Shown here piece by piece: positions 46,001 to 54,012 of a stretch of DNA of 64,000 bases. Within the stretch, counting starts at the first letter, position 1; each line of letters starts with the position of its first letter. The stretch covers positions 248,001 to 312,000 of the forward strand of contig JAJQRF010000002.1 of NCBI GenBank assembly GCA_021228405.1, read 5' to 3'. Made by a program: the position numbers and the translations under genes. The notes beneath the pieces were generated by a model. That model saw only the letters and a program-made list of their open reading frames with translations. It was not told the DNA's origin and ran no database searches. Source of the DNA: Pyrinomonadaceae bacterium. Lineage in GTDB: Bacteria > Acidobacteriota > Blastocatellia > Pyrinomonadales > Pyrinomonadaceae.

Positions 46001-46577
46001 TGCGAATTGCCCGCAGGTGATAATGCGAACGCTGTTTCAGCCGATTGCTGTTTGCGTTCTCAAATAATTTCTCACACTTTTTCCAGGAAAGCCGCTGACT
46101 CTCAAGATACGGTTGAATAACTTTGCTTTCCTGCCAGGTTTCGCGTCCACGGCTTGGAAAAAAGATCGTCTGCGGATAATAAGCACCGATCACCTTGCCG
46201 TCAATCGTTTCGAGCAATGAAACTTCCTTGAGTTCCTCGTTAAGCGGATACGTCCGGCGCAGGATCGTCCACAGATTGTAATCTCCCTGCTCGTCCTGAA
46301 CCTTCGTTTCATCGGCGGTTCTTAAAAAGACTATTCCGTTGAAATGCAGTAAAAAAAGACACATCCATTCTTCGAGTGCAGTTTGATAATCCGTATTATT
46401 GGTTAATTCGCGTTCAAAACTGTAGGCTTGCGTCCAAACGCTCGGGTAAGCCTCGAACAGACTCTTGTCGAACGGCGGCTGGCTGAAACTCGTTTTATCG
46501 ATTTTATAAAAACTCTCTTCCTGAGGAAGATTGACTTTTCCGCTGAAAAATTCCTGATTTAAGAAAAAATGTTTCAT
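43056..46577 (-). CDS. large actin/Hsp70-like ATPase with novel N-terminal half
   Basis: Of its 1173 residues, the C-terminal ~640 contain an ASKHA ATPase: phosphate-1 loop LSVDLGTSNTCLAVKM (near 534), phosphate-2 VFVDIGGGTADIAIRH (near 772), and an adenosine-type IILGGNGWGLLM (near 927). It resembles SrfB-type Hsp70-like proteins. The first ~530 residues show no domain I know. It follows the tubulin-like stop with no gap, so the two are translated together. ATP-dependent assembly or chaperone action is inferred from the fold. Confidence 0.8.
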   Translation of the reverse strand: MKHFFLNQEFFSGKVNLPQEESFYKIDKTSFSQPPFDKSLFEAYPSVWTQAYSFERELTNNTDYQTALEEWMCLFLLHFNGIVFLRTADETKVQDEQGDYNLWTILRRTYPLNEELKEVSLLETIDGKVIGAYYPQTIFFPSRGRETWQESKVIQPYLESQRLSWKKCEKLFENANSNRLKQRSHYHLRAIRKLLGHNEKLQARIDEFCAQHFSPITDIERQNLPILKPRPSEWELEGAPPPSNQNHLLLKAYPLRQVVELSGSEAGKQATIYYLINEMPVASEWMHEPVIRGYPTAAGYVQTAENIISVRVGTEIRKCRIEEHDQIVKLNELFLTAPLFGKFGAADSGFTTQCLNIHREKFENKQINDEETTISLSPISKEFLKHFPEILKDPSDTVKVQWNEKAKKLQWIFNLKGKTVVWECEPEFQDKMVNTTVEMYPPKVSPEWHLYTLYGTTVQGNRGTWQLIDQNGSFGKNFRMTDENYISILAPDSETGGKLPNEPRAICYQGENGKEGGVLFFKPFLNHYIPPSAQATLSVDLGTSNTCLAVKMSTGESRVLTFSLRALTLWGIPPDPKDHYETPGSVPFNWGGEKGFFTTSLIWRTEDSTLEQLDPRDIRLEHLFRVDIPSLHKGLNDELLKGVFISSNEQNPKAPWRLRPDLKWGDNSEMKWGSEILRSLFLDLLLFYAHAEAFFNNNVRIGEYAFTYPLAFNNRQFESYKASIESEIRRIRHYCFGGDMAQNITLALVDESTAIANTIPGGNGYEGLLQVFVDIGGGTADIAIRHRNVFHLLDSLKIAGNNLFKILEKALLRKLSGFERLEKKLNILMSTPRSSEINIQRLLETDLPKLNNLPFGNAYSIKINDFTKEDFTKKEASVFAVIQSGTANDPLYSAYRAELFFQHLLAYALLQACATVISKKITLNTGIDIILGGNGWGLLMFAQWERSNQALKRKAERILEFLKDVLLPLVKPNEKKLLKNLKLNSINLLNVEDLSKAKTSVALGALRGQSSEKPDQLPPFAGLNVEGFSINGFEPQKVFWSERWSLDNIMQIFGKEISAINNPQFKHPQDLGEPYDPILKIFTGLGNSQSLGEDRAPAQIWQYINQKLFEAINQLGIEPGTNRLVKTESGENVSAVPSNYFLSHVLYGNESEQNILDLLAEHYGYYRKNGNGN

Positions 46578-48227
46578 TTAATTTTTACCTCTTACTACTT
46601 CGCAGTTCTCGTAAAGTTTTGACCAGATGAATCGCAAATATTCGCCGCGAGTAAAATTTCCGTCAGGAACCCAATTTTCAAAATCCTCGAAGATTTTTTC
46701 GTTGATCTCCCAGCCGCCAAGCCTCACCGGATAAATTTCGCGAAGTCCCCGCCATATTGTTTTCGTAAATCTCTTGTCGAAAAAATTGTCGAGTTCGGCA
46801 TTGTCGCGACTCCAACCGGTCGGATATTCGACATTGTGCTGTTGCGTGAGGTCTTTTAGAAAATCGCCGATCGTGTGAATTATTTGCGTGTAATTTCTTC
46901 CTTCCGAATCTAAATTCAGTCCTCTTTCGTGAAGTGTTTCAAAGAATTTAAATCTCCCGCGTGCGGCGTATGCCGCCGACCAGGGAAGCACCTGTTCAAT
47001 CAGATAACAAAGGAGTCCGCTTACGAAAAACGCTTTTTCCGGCACGATCAATTCATTGCCGACCCTGTAACAGGGCAGATTGCCGAGCCGCAATGCACTT
47101 GAATCCAATTCGACAGGTCCGCCCGGCACCTTATACTGGTCTTTCAGATTTCGTTCGGACGTTTGCGAAAAGAATTCGAGCGCGGCGAGGGCAGCGGCAA
47201 TTTCCGCCGAATTCAGCGGATTTCTTTGGGAAAGCCCGCCATTGCTCCAGCGGTTTGAGGGCAATATATTCGGCGACGGTTTACTCACCAGATAAAGCAG
47301 ATCGAAATAAGCATCCGAATTGCTGCGATAATATTCGAGCCCCTGCCGCGCCCGGCGGATAACTTCTTCGGGTTTTGCATAATATCCTTGCAGGATGAGC
47401 TTAAACAGTTTTCGTTTGGCTTCGTCATCAAGAGCCATAAATTCGTCTTTTTCGCCAAACTTCTTCAAATATTCGTCGATTTTTTTACTGAGGTTAGACG
47501 GCGTGATGAGATCGCCTTCATCCGCCTTGAAGGGCGGTGCCGGAGGAAGAAAATAAGGTCCCAGCAAACAGCCGCCGATGTTCCACGAAGTGATGTTCTG
47601 TTTGCGCCGACGGTTCTTTAAAAATTTAGCCATAATCGGAACGCCGCTCGCGCCGGTGCCGCCGTGCAGACTTCCGCACAGGAAAAAATTGGTTTCCTCG
47701 TTGTCGTAAGCCATCAAACCGGCGGTGCGTCCCTGCTCGGTGGTTGTCAAATCAAGCGTTTCAGCGAACAACGCCATTACCGCCGAGCCGATAAACGGTT
47801 TTTGATAAAACCCTTCACTGATGTCGACATCCAAATCCTTTTCTTCGTAAAACGGATGCAGAAAAGGCAACGCCGTTTCCTGCATCGCAACGAGCGTTCG
47901 CAGATTTTTGACCGGCGAAGAGTTGCCGGAATTGTTCAGATTCAGCGGATCGAGTTCGGTGTTAGTAATATCGGTCTTGATTTCCGACCAGTAAGTTCCC
48001 GTTAGAGTCTGAAGTTGCTCGTAATCATTCAGAGTTCTTTTTAATTGATCGGCAGCCCCGGCACTTTTATCGGGGTCGATTCTCCAGATATGAATATCGC
48101 TTCCATAACTGGTCAGTTGCCGTGAGTTTTGGTCGAAGCGAATCGGAAAGCCGAGTCCAAGCAGTTTAACCATCGCTTCCGCGACCTTCGTTCCGCTGCC
48201 GCCGATCGCAATAAAGACGTTTTTCAT
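46578..48227 (-). CDS. tubulin/FtsZ-like GTPase (Tubulin_2 type)
   Basis: The first residues MKNVFIAIGGSGTKVAEAMVKLL form a Rossmann start like FtsZ. FLCGSLHGGTGASGVP (about 181-196) is a version of the tubulin GGGTGSG signature, adapted to GSLHGGTGASG. Length (549) and layout match the Tubulin_2 group. Family knowledge: related FtsZ-like genes occur with vWA proteins and have been proposed to remodel membranes. It is third in the operon, after the vWA and small membrane genes. Confidence 0.82.
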   Translation of the reverse strand: MKNVFIAIGGSGTKVAEAMVKLLGLGFPIRFDQNSRQLTSYGSDIHIWRIDPDKSAGAADQLKRTLNDYEQLQTLTGTYWSEIKTDITNTELDPLNLNNSGNSSPVKNLRTLVAMQETALPFLHPFYEEKDLDVDISEGFYQKPFIGSAVMALFAETLDLTTTEQGRTAGLMAYDNEETNFFLCGSLHGGTGASGVPIMAKFLKNRRRKQNITSWNIGGCLLGPYFLPPAPPFKADEGDLITPSNLSKKIDEYLKKFGEKDEFMALDDEAKRKLFKLILQGYYAKPEEVIRRARQGLEYYRSNSDAYFDLLYLVSKPSPNILPSNRWSNGGLSQRNPLNSAEIAAALAALEFFSQTSERNLKDQYKVPGGPVELDSSALRLGNLPCYRVGNELIVPEKAFFVSGLLCYLIEQVLPWSAAYAARGRFKFFETLHERGLNLDSEGRNYTQIIHTIGDFLKDLTQQHNVEYPTGWSRDNAELDNFFDKRFTKTIWRGLREIYPVRLGGWEINEKIFEDFENWVPDGNFTRGEYLRFIWSKLYENCEVVRGKN

Positions 48228-48257
48228 ATATTTTCTCCCTTCGTTTCAATGAAAGCC

Positions 48258-48626
48258 TTAAAATATTTCGGTTCTCCAATCTTTGTGAACCAGATTTACA
48301 AACAAAAAAATAATGACGTATGTCATAACCGCCGCCAGTGCTCCGTAGCCGTAATTGGCGTAGTTGATATAATCCGGATCGGAAAATTGCATCGCCAGCA
48401 AAAGCAGGGGAATCGGGCTTGTGCCGAGCGTCATATGCAGTAAATTTCGATTCCGGCTCCACACCTCATTATTTTTTCTTTTCTGGAGAATGTATTTGAG
48501 TATCAGCAAAGAAATGCTTATGCTAAACCCGACCGCCAGCGAAATTAAAAACCAGTTGAATGCCGTTTTCGATTTGTTCCCGAACAGCGAAATAAAATCG
48601 GTGAATTGTAATGCGATTAAAATCAT
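48258..48626 (-). CDS. small multi-helix membrane protein
   Basis: I use the ATG at 48626 (MILIALQFTDFISLFG), with AGGAG 5 bases upstream; earlier in-frame starts overlap the vWA gene. This gives 122 residues with about three hydrophobic helices: FNWFLISLAVGFSISISLLI, MTLGTSPIPLLLLAM and GALAAVMTYVIIFLFVNLV. It lies between the vWA gene (23 bases away) and the tubulin-like gene (30 bases). It is a probable inner-membrane subunit of that system; no family is recognised. Confidence 0.7.
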   Translation of the reverse strand: MILIALQFTDFISLFGNKSKTAFNWFLISLAVGFSISISLLILKYILQKRKNNEVWSRNRNLLHMTLGTSPIPLLLLAMQFSDPDYINYANYGYGALAAVMTYVIIFLFVNLVHKDWRTEIF

Positions 48627-48649
48627 TTCTTCTCCTTTCATATTCGGCT

Positions 48650-50122
48650 TTAACGTTCGCCGACTCTTAAATAAATCTTCGCGACCACTTGTTTTTGAAT
48701 CGCCGCGTTCTTCCATAAATTTCCCAAAGACTCGATCAAATTCAGCGTTTTACTTGCTTCTTTCGAGTTGGTGTCGGTTGGGGTTGACCAATCTGCGACC
48801 CAGTTCGGAGAAAATTTATCGGTGTTGACTCGACCTACCAGCACGAAAACGCGCGAGCCGCGATTGCCTTCGCCCTTTGTCCAGCCGGTTTCGAGATTTA
48901 TGGTGGTTTTCCCGTCATCGGAGTAATCGATCTTGCCCAGTCTTGCCATCGGATAACGGCTTCCCTCCGGTTCTTCCGCACATTGATGAAGCTCCCATTT
49001 AATGGCTTCCGAAAGTTCTTTTTTGTTTCCCACCAGTTCTGTTTCCGTTTTCCACGGGAGATCGGTCGTAATGGAAAACGGGACTGCGCCGGAGTCTGCC
49101 GTATCAGTCGAAACTCCGACCGTAAATGCCGGATTTTCGCCCGTTTCGTCCGGGGTTACGGCAAGAACGGAGGTTTGCTCTTCCGGCTTTCCGAAGGCGG
49201 TGATATTGCCGTTCAAATAGCGTCCGTAGTTGTCAGTTACCGGAAATTCCCTGAGAAAATCCGCGTCTTTTGCATCCGCCGGCTTAAACTTCAAAAGACG
49301 TTCCTTGAGCGAAGCGGTAAATTGATTGAGTTCATTCTGATCCGCTGAAAAAATGTATAGATAAAAGGGGCGAAACCCCGCAACGATTTTTTCCGACTGG
49401 TAATCAGTCGAAATATCGGGCAGAACTTCCGAGTAAACCAATCCGTCAAACTCGCTTCGCAATCCGAGAATCGTTAGTCCCCAATTCTCTTCCTTTCTGC
49501 CGATCATTTTGAATATCTCTTCCTTCAGACAGCGCGGATCGGAACTTTGCGTGCAATTACCGCTCGACTGCACGCCGTCGGTCACCAGAATATGAAATCT
49601 TGGCGGACCGGCTTCATCCGGCTTCATTTTTTTCGGAAAGGATTTAACGGCGAGTGCCAGATCGGTATCGTCGCCATCATAAAACTCGTCGCGCCGGAGC
49701 GCGCCCGTGACGATTTCCATAGCACCGGCGGGTTCGCTGAGATGTTCGGCAACGCGCCGCAGGCTGACCGCATAATCGGGTGAGATCAGGCTGGCAGCAT
49801 TTTTCAATTCGATCAGCGTTCTCGAATAAACGGTTTGTCCGTTCGGCGAAACGGCAAAATTTCGCTCCCTCCGAGGTGAGATATAGCCACGCATACTCTT
49901 GCTCGTATCAAGATAAACCACTATGTTGTTGCTGACGTTTTGCGGCTTTTTCTGACTTCCCGCCGGAAATTTTGTGTCGAGCAATGATTGACAGATTTCG
50001 GGGCATTTTTCACAGTTATTCTTGTAACCGGGACAAGCCAACAGAAAAAATACGATTGCCGGGGAAATAATCGCCCGGAGATAAATTTCCGCAGGTTTTC
50101 GTTTATGTTTCGGATTCATCAT
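48650..50122 (-). CDS. vWA-domain lipoprotein
   Basis: A lipobox FFLLAC (Cys30) marks export and lipidation. The vWA domain (about 65-250) has an intact MIDAS: DTSKS (Asp72, Ser74, Ser76), DDTDLALAV and ILVTDGVQSSG. The rest is beta-rich with no known domain. It is the first gene of the minus operon, and two ATGs lie at 50122/50119. vWA lipoproteins commonly serve as adhesion or assembly platforms; here it would link the tubulin- and actin-like proteins to the envelope, an inference. Confidence 0.82.
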   Translation of the reverse strand: MMNPKHKRKPAEIYLRAIISPAIVFFLLACPGYKNNCEKCPEICQSLLDTKFPAGSQKKPQNVSNNIVVYLDTSKSMRGYISPRRERNFAVSPNGQTVYSRTLIELKNAASLISPDYAVSLRRVAEHLSEPAGAMEIVTGALRRDEFYDGDDTDLALAVKSFPKKMKPDEAGPPRFHILVTDGVQSSGNCTQSSDPRCLKEEIFKMIGRKEENWGLTILGLRSEFDGLVYSEVLPDISTDYQSEKIVAGFRPFYLYIFSADQNELNQFTASLKERLLKFKPADAKDADFLREFPVTDNYGRYLNGNITAFGKPEEQTSVLAVTPDETGENPAFTVGVSTDTADSGAVPFSITTDLPWKTETELVGNKKELSEAIKWELHQCAEEPEGSRYPMARLGKIDYSDDGKTTINLETGWTKGEGNRGSRVFVLVGRVNTDKFSPNWVADWSTPTDTNSKEASKTLNLIESLGNLWKNAAIQKQVVAKIYLRVGER

Positions 50123-50505
50123 TTATCGGCTCTCTTATATAAAGCAACACCTGTCGCGCCCGGAAACCCGCCCTTTTTACAGACAGGAAGGAAAACGCGG
50201 CTTTCGCACGACGGCAGGACATCGACCTGATTTTTCATCTGTCGGTTTCGGGCGAAAATTTTCCGGCTACTTTGAAATCTGTTTTTGGCTTAAAAGTTAC
50301 ATCTTTTAATTAATTTTTTTGAGATTTGTTTGGACGCAGGTTAAGACGAAGCATTTAATATAAAAAATGTTATTGACTACCGGAAGCAATTTATGTAATT
50401 TTCTTGTTGCCCGGCACGCTTGAAGATCGTGAGGCGGATTTTTTGAAAATCTGAATATTTTCGATTTTAATGAAACATTTAAAGTTATGAGGCGGAATCA
50501 AGACG
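50123..50505. other. 383-bp divergent intergenic region
   Basis: I see no gene here. It separates the minus-strand vWA operon from the plus-strand CHAT protease gene and must hold both promoters. The right half is AT-rich. TTGACT at 50373-50378 could be a -35 element, but no good -10 is paired with it. GAGGCGGAA before the ATG at 50506 acts as a distant ribosome-binding site; a similar GAGGCGG precedes the large CHAT gene at 54013. Confidence 0.45.
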
Positions 50506-51261
50506 ATGGAAAAAATAACCAAAAAAGCCCTTATTCTGTTTGCCAATCCGAAGGGAACTCAAAAAATAAAACTCCGAAAGGAGAGAAAGATCATTGAAGA
50601 AACTCTCAAAAAATTGTCCGATGATAAAAACGGGTTGGAGATTAAATATATCGACGGCTCGACCATTGACGATTTATGCGATGAACTGCTTACGGGCAAT
50701 TATCATATTCTTCAAATTTCGAGTCATGGAACGGAAAATGGTTTGATTCTCGAACGTGAGAACGGCAAACCGCACGTTATCAAGCCGGAAGCCTTAGCCA
50801 AACTGTTGAAAAAATTCAGATCGCTGGAATGTGTGATCTTCAATGCTTGTTATTCGATTGCGCAGGGTAAGCACACCGCCGCCTATGTTCCGTATACGAT
50901 TGCCATGCAGGAAGCCATCGCGGACGAAGCCGCCCGCAGATTTTCCAGAGGTTTTTACAGTGCCATCGCAACCGGCAACTCATACGAGTTTGCTTTCACT
51001 CACGGATGCGATGCGGCTGGTTTTGCCGAAGATAATCAATTTCAAGCCGAACTGCTTACACCGCGCCCAATCAGCCGTGAGGCAAATTATGAGAAAACCG
51101 CGCCGGACAACAACGATTTGCCGGAATCCGTCCCCTCGCCGACCGGCAATACGATCAACGTAAACGGAAACAGAAACGTCGTTATCGGCGGAAATATGAG
51201 AAACAGCCGGGTCTACACGGGAAACTCAAACTTCGCCTCCGAAGAAGAAATAGACGAATAG
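50506..51261 (+). CDS. small CHAT-family (caspase-like) protease with C-terminal beta-motif
   Basis: This 251-residue CHAT/caspase fold has the catalytic His in LQISSHGTENGL (His74) and Cys in VIFNACYSIAQ (Cys115). The region IADEAARRFSRGFYSAIATGNSYEFAF (about 138-164) is typical of CHAT C-termini. After a linker, residues 223-242 (RNVVIGGN...VYTGNSN) form a beta-motif closely like residues 43-62 of the NB-ARC protein. The catalytic pair is intact. It is probably a protease activated through that motif. Confidence 0.85.
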   Translation: MEKITKKALILFANPKGTQKIKLRKERKIIEETLKKLSDDKNGLEIKYIDGSTIDDLCDELLTGNYHILQISSHGTENGLILERENGKPHVIKPEALAKLLKKFRSLECVIFNACYSIAQGKHTAAYVPYTIAMQEAIADEAARRFSRGFYSAIATGNSYEFAFTHGCDAAGFAEDNQFQAELLTPRPISREANYEKTAPDNNDLPESVPSPTGNTINVNGNRNVVIGGNMRNSRVYTGNSNFASEEEIDE

Positions 51262-51318
51262 AAAAACGAAGTGCCGAGCAAAAAGCGCGACCGCCGGATC
51301 ACGATACTGGCGCGGACA

Positions 51319-53328
51319 TTATTTTTTACATAAATAAAAAGTGCGATTGATCGTGAACCAATCGTTTTCCTCATCCAGTTCATAATTTCCTTCCCGCGTG
51401 CGGTTTTCCTTAAAATACAAACGCATCAGTTTATCGAGCGGTGACTTTGACCGGATGCGGGTTCGCAAACCTGATTGCTCGATCCAGCTAAAGTTCGTCT
51501 GCTCGGTCGTGATCATCAATTTGAAAACTTCAACGCCTCCGTTGCGGTTAATATCCGGCAAAGCAGTAATGCGCGCCTCGTCCGGGATGAAAAGATTTAT
51601 TCTTTCATTCGGAAGAATGCCGACACTGAGCTTACCCAGATTCGGGTTTTCGATAAAACCGCCGCCGGAACGAGTCTTTTCCAATTTTTCGCTCGCGGCA
51701 CGGCGCGGATAAAGCAAACTGATGCGCTTGGTCAGCCCCAAATCGAGCACACTAATGTAGATCGGGACGGGAGAAAGGTTTGTCACCTGAAAGGCGATCT
51801 GCTCGCCCTCAGAAAACAACGGCAGATTGTTATAACGGGGTTCCGCTTTTTTCCACTTTCCCTTATTCTTTTGCAACAATTCAAATTTGACCAAATCCTT
51901 CAGGCGGCTTACGGAATTTTGCAATTCCGTGACCATCGCAAATTTGACAAGAGTTTCCAATGTTCGGCAAACCTTTTTGTGATAGTCTTTGTCGGCAGAT
52001 GCACCGCTCCATAAGATTGCGTGATCGTGCGTTTGCAAAATTACGATTTTATTAATTCCGGGCACAGCATTTCCGGCTTCGGGATTTGCGATGCTTGAAA
52101 CAATAAAATCGGAATCTGTCGCCTGATCGGTTAATTTCAACCAGGAAGATTTTTTTACAGCTTTCGCAATTGAATGTCTTATTTCGTCAAAATCCGTCGA
52201 AGGCATATCCAGAAAAACTTTAGCCGCCTTATTTTTATAATAATGGACTTCCTCGACCGCCTTATCACCCGCCTTGATCTCCGAGTTTTTAGACTCTTTG
52301 ATTATTTTGGCGCGCGAAGTCACCACGTCTATCTGACTGATTTTGACCGTACCGATCTTTTTCGGCTTCAATTGACGGATAGCCTCCGGCTCAAAAACTC
52401 CCCATTGTGAACCGATTGTAATTCCGTGAGAAGCACCCGCCAACAGGATCACTTCATCACCGGTGCGTTCCTTAATGGAAATGTATTGAAGCGTTTCCGT
52501 TTGAATACCGGTGAAAAGTTGTCGCTCATTTCGCCCTTCGATCTGCGGGTGCTGCGATGTCGTTCTAAGCCCCATTTTTATGCACACTTGTTCAAAAACA
52601 TCCTGATAAGTGGCATTCTCCGGAGCATTTCTCAATTCACCTGCCAAAAAATATGTAAAAGCCCCGAAGGGAGTTTTTTTATCTCCTTCGATAACCGTAT
52701 ATTCCCTGGCAAATTCATCTTTTTTACAACCCGCCAGCAAAACGTAGCTTTCGGAAAGCTCCAGCCAATTTACGGAAGAACGCGGGAAGAGATTTTCAGC
52801 ACTCATTTTTGATGCGGCTTTTTTGACCTCTGCCGATGAGAGAAGCGAATCGGTTTCGACCCCCCTGATCTTTTCTCCGCGCACGATCGATCCCGCATAG
52901 CAACTGTCACAAAAGAAACAGATGTTTTTTGTTATTTTTGCCAGAAGCGCGATCCAATCCCGTAAATCCGAATCATAAATATCACGATGAGTCGCAATAT
53001 CCGTAGGACTGTCGTAAGGAACTATCGTTTCTTCCAAACCGTCGGGCTTTGTCGTTTCTCTGGCGATCCGGCGAGTTCCGTGACCGCTGAAATGGAGCAC
53101 GACCGGCGCATCGGGTTCGCAAGTTTCCAATATCCTCCGCATTTCTTCGACAATCCGGTCGCGGGTCGCCTCTTTATCTTTCAAAAGAGTTATCTCATCT
53201 TCACTAAAACCGAACTTTTCTCTTAAGACCGAAGCAATAATTTCCACATCGTTGATGCAGCCGTCCAATGGATATTCGCGATAATATTTGTATTCGTTAA
53301 TGCCAATCAGCAAAGCTCTTTTTTTCAT
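51319..53328 (-). CDS. caspase-family protease (peptidase C14) with DUF4384-type domain
   Basis: This 669-residue protein has an N-terminal caspase fold (1-~265): ALLIGINEY start, His83 in LHFSGHGT and Cys143 in FFCDSCYAG, an intact catalytic pair. A middle beta/helix region follows. A DUF4384-type segment (about 505-620) contains GEQIAFQVTNLSPVPIYISVLD and IDLFIP-like strands. There is no signal peptide. It converges on the small CHAT gene and is divergent from a 53-codon peptide gene. Proteolytic signalling is likely; no substrate can be read from the sequence. Confidence 0.88.
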   Translation of the reverse strand: MKKRALLIGINEYKYYREYPLDGCINDVEIIASVLREKFGFSEDEITLLKDKEATRDRIVEEMRRILETCEPDAPVVLHFSGHGTRRIARETTKPDGLEETIVPYDSPTDIATHRDIYDSDLRDWIALLAKITKNICFFCDSCYAGSIVRGEKIRGVETDSLLSSAEVKKAASKMSAENLFPRSSVNWLELSESYVLLAGCKKDEFAREYTVIEGDKKTPFGAFTYFLAGELRNAPENATYQDVFEQVCIKMGLRTTSQHPQIEGRNERQLFTGIQTETLQYISIKERTGDEVILLAGASHGITIGSQWGVFEPEAIRQLKPKKIGTVKISQIDVVTSRAKIIKESKNSEIKAGDKAVEEVHYYKNKAAKVFLDMPSTDFDEIRHSIAKAVKKSSWLKLTDQATDSDFIVSSIANPEAGNAVPGINKIVILQTHDHAILWSGASADKDYHKKVCRTLETLVKFAMVTELQNSVSRLKDLVKFELLQKNKGKWKKAEPRYNNLPLFSEGEQIAFQVTNLSPVPIYISVLDLGLTKRISLLYPRRAASEKLEKTRSGGGFIENPNLGKLSVGILPNERINLFIPDEARITALPDINRNGGVEVFKLMITTEQTNFSWIEQSGLRTRIRSKSPLDKLMRLYFKENRTREGNYELDEENDWFTINRTFYLCKK

Positions 53329-53519
53329 AAAATTTGGTTTCGATTCCCGATCGAAAGCGCGAAGGCTTCTTGTTTAATTATTATCCGAGTTAAAGTAAAA
53401 TATTACATATTTTTTTCGTTTTGATATTTTGTGTTGATTCGATTTTTTTGAAAATTACACTCATTTGACAGCTTGTTAATCATAAATTTTGCTTACAAAA
53501 TAAAAAGCTTAAAAATTTA

Positions 53520-53548
53520 GTAACATTTCAGTAAAAATCGGATACTAT
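53520..53548 (+). promoter_or_regulatory. weak candidate promoter for the 53-residue peptide
   Basis: GTAACA (53520-53525) and TACTAT (53543-53548) are separated by 17 bases, four of six matches each to the housekeeping consensus. The ATG lies 58 bases downstream. The evidence is modest. Confidence 0.3.
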
Positions 53549-53605
53549 ATGGAAACAGATTTCCAAATTCGATTCAAAACTTAAAAGTATAAATGGAGAA
53601 AAACA

Positions 53606-53767
53606 ATGTCAGATACTAAAGAAAAAGAAGAAAATAATGAGGAAAAACTACGTACCCAAACCGTTGAGACACGCGGACTGCCGCTTCAAAACAGTCAGGG
53701 AAATTCAAACGACGAGCAGGAAGACTCGACAACGGACGACGCTCCGAAAGAACCGAGAAATTCCTGA
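53606..53767 (+). CDS. acidic disordered small protein, 53 aa
   Basis: An ATG at 53606 with GGAG 7 bases upstream opens a 53-codon frame ending TGA at 53767. The product is rich in Glu, Asp, Asn, Ser and Gln, with a short central TRGLPLQNS, and has no hydrophobic core, Cys or signal. It looks intrinsically disordered. It lies alone between a caspase gene and the large CHAT gene. No family is known; a protease substrate or regulator is possible but unproven. Confidence 0.5.
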   Translation: MSDTKEKEENNEEKLRTQTVETRGLPLQNSQGNSNDEQEDSTTDDAPKEPRNS

Positions 53768-54012
53768 GATTTAACGATTTAAGACAATAAGGAATACCCG
53801 ATCCGGGCATAAATACCGACACACAACAGTTCGGAAAAGCGAAGAACAATCCGTGCGAAGCGAATTGTTTTTCGCTTCGCCTTGAAAATATGCTTTTCCT
53901 CGAAAGATCGCCGCAAACTCAACGCTCCTCTTAACGCCTTCAAAATTTGACTAAAACAGTTTTATATATGTAAAATTTAGCGACTTGAATTTAATGCTGA
54001 GGCGGCTTTAAT

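Noticed and set aside
53836-53877. Hairpin joining AAGCGAAGAACAAT and ATTGTTTTTCGCTT
   Set aside because: One mismatch in the stem and no T-tract after it; not supported as a terminator.
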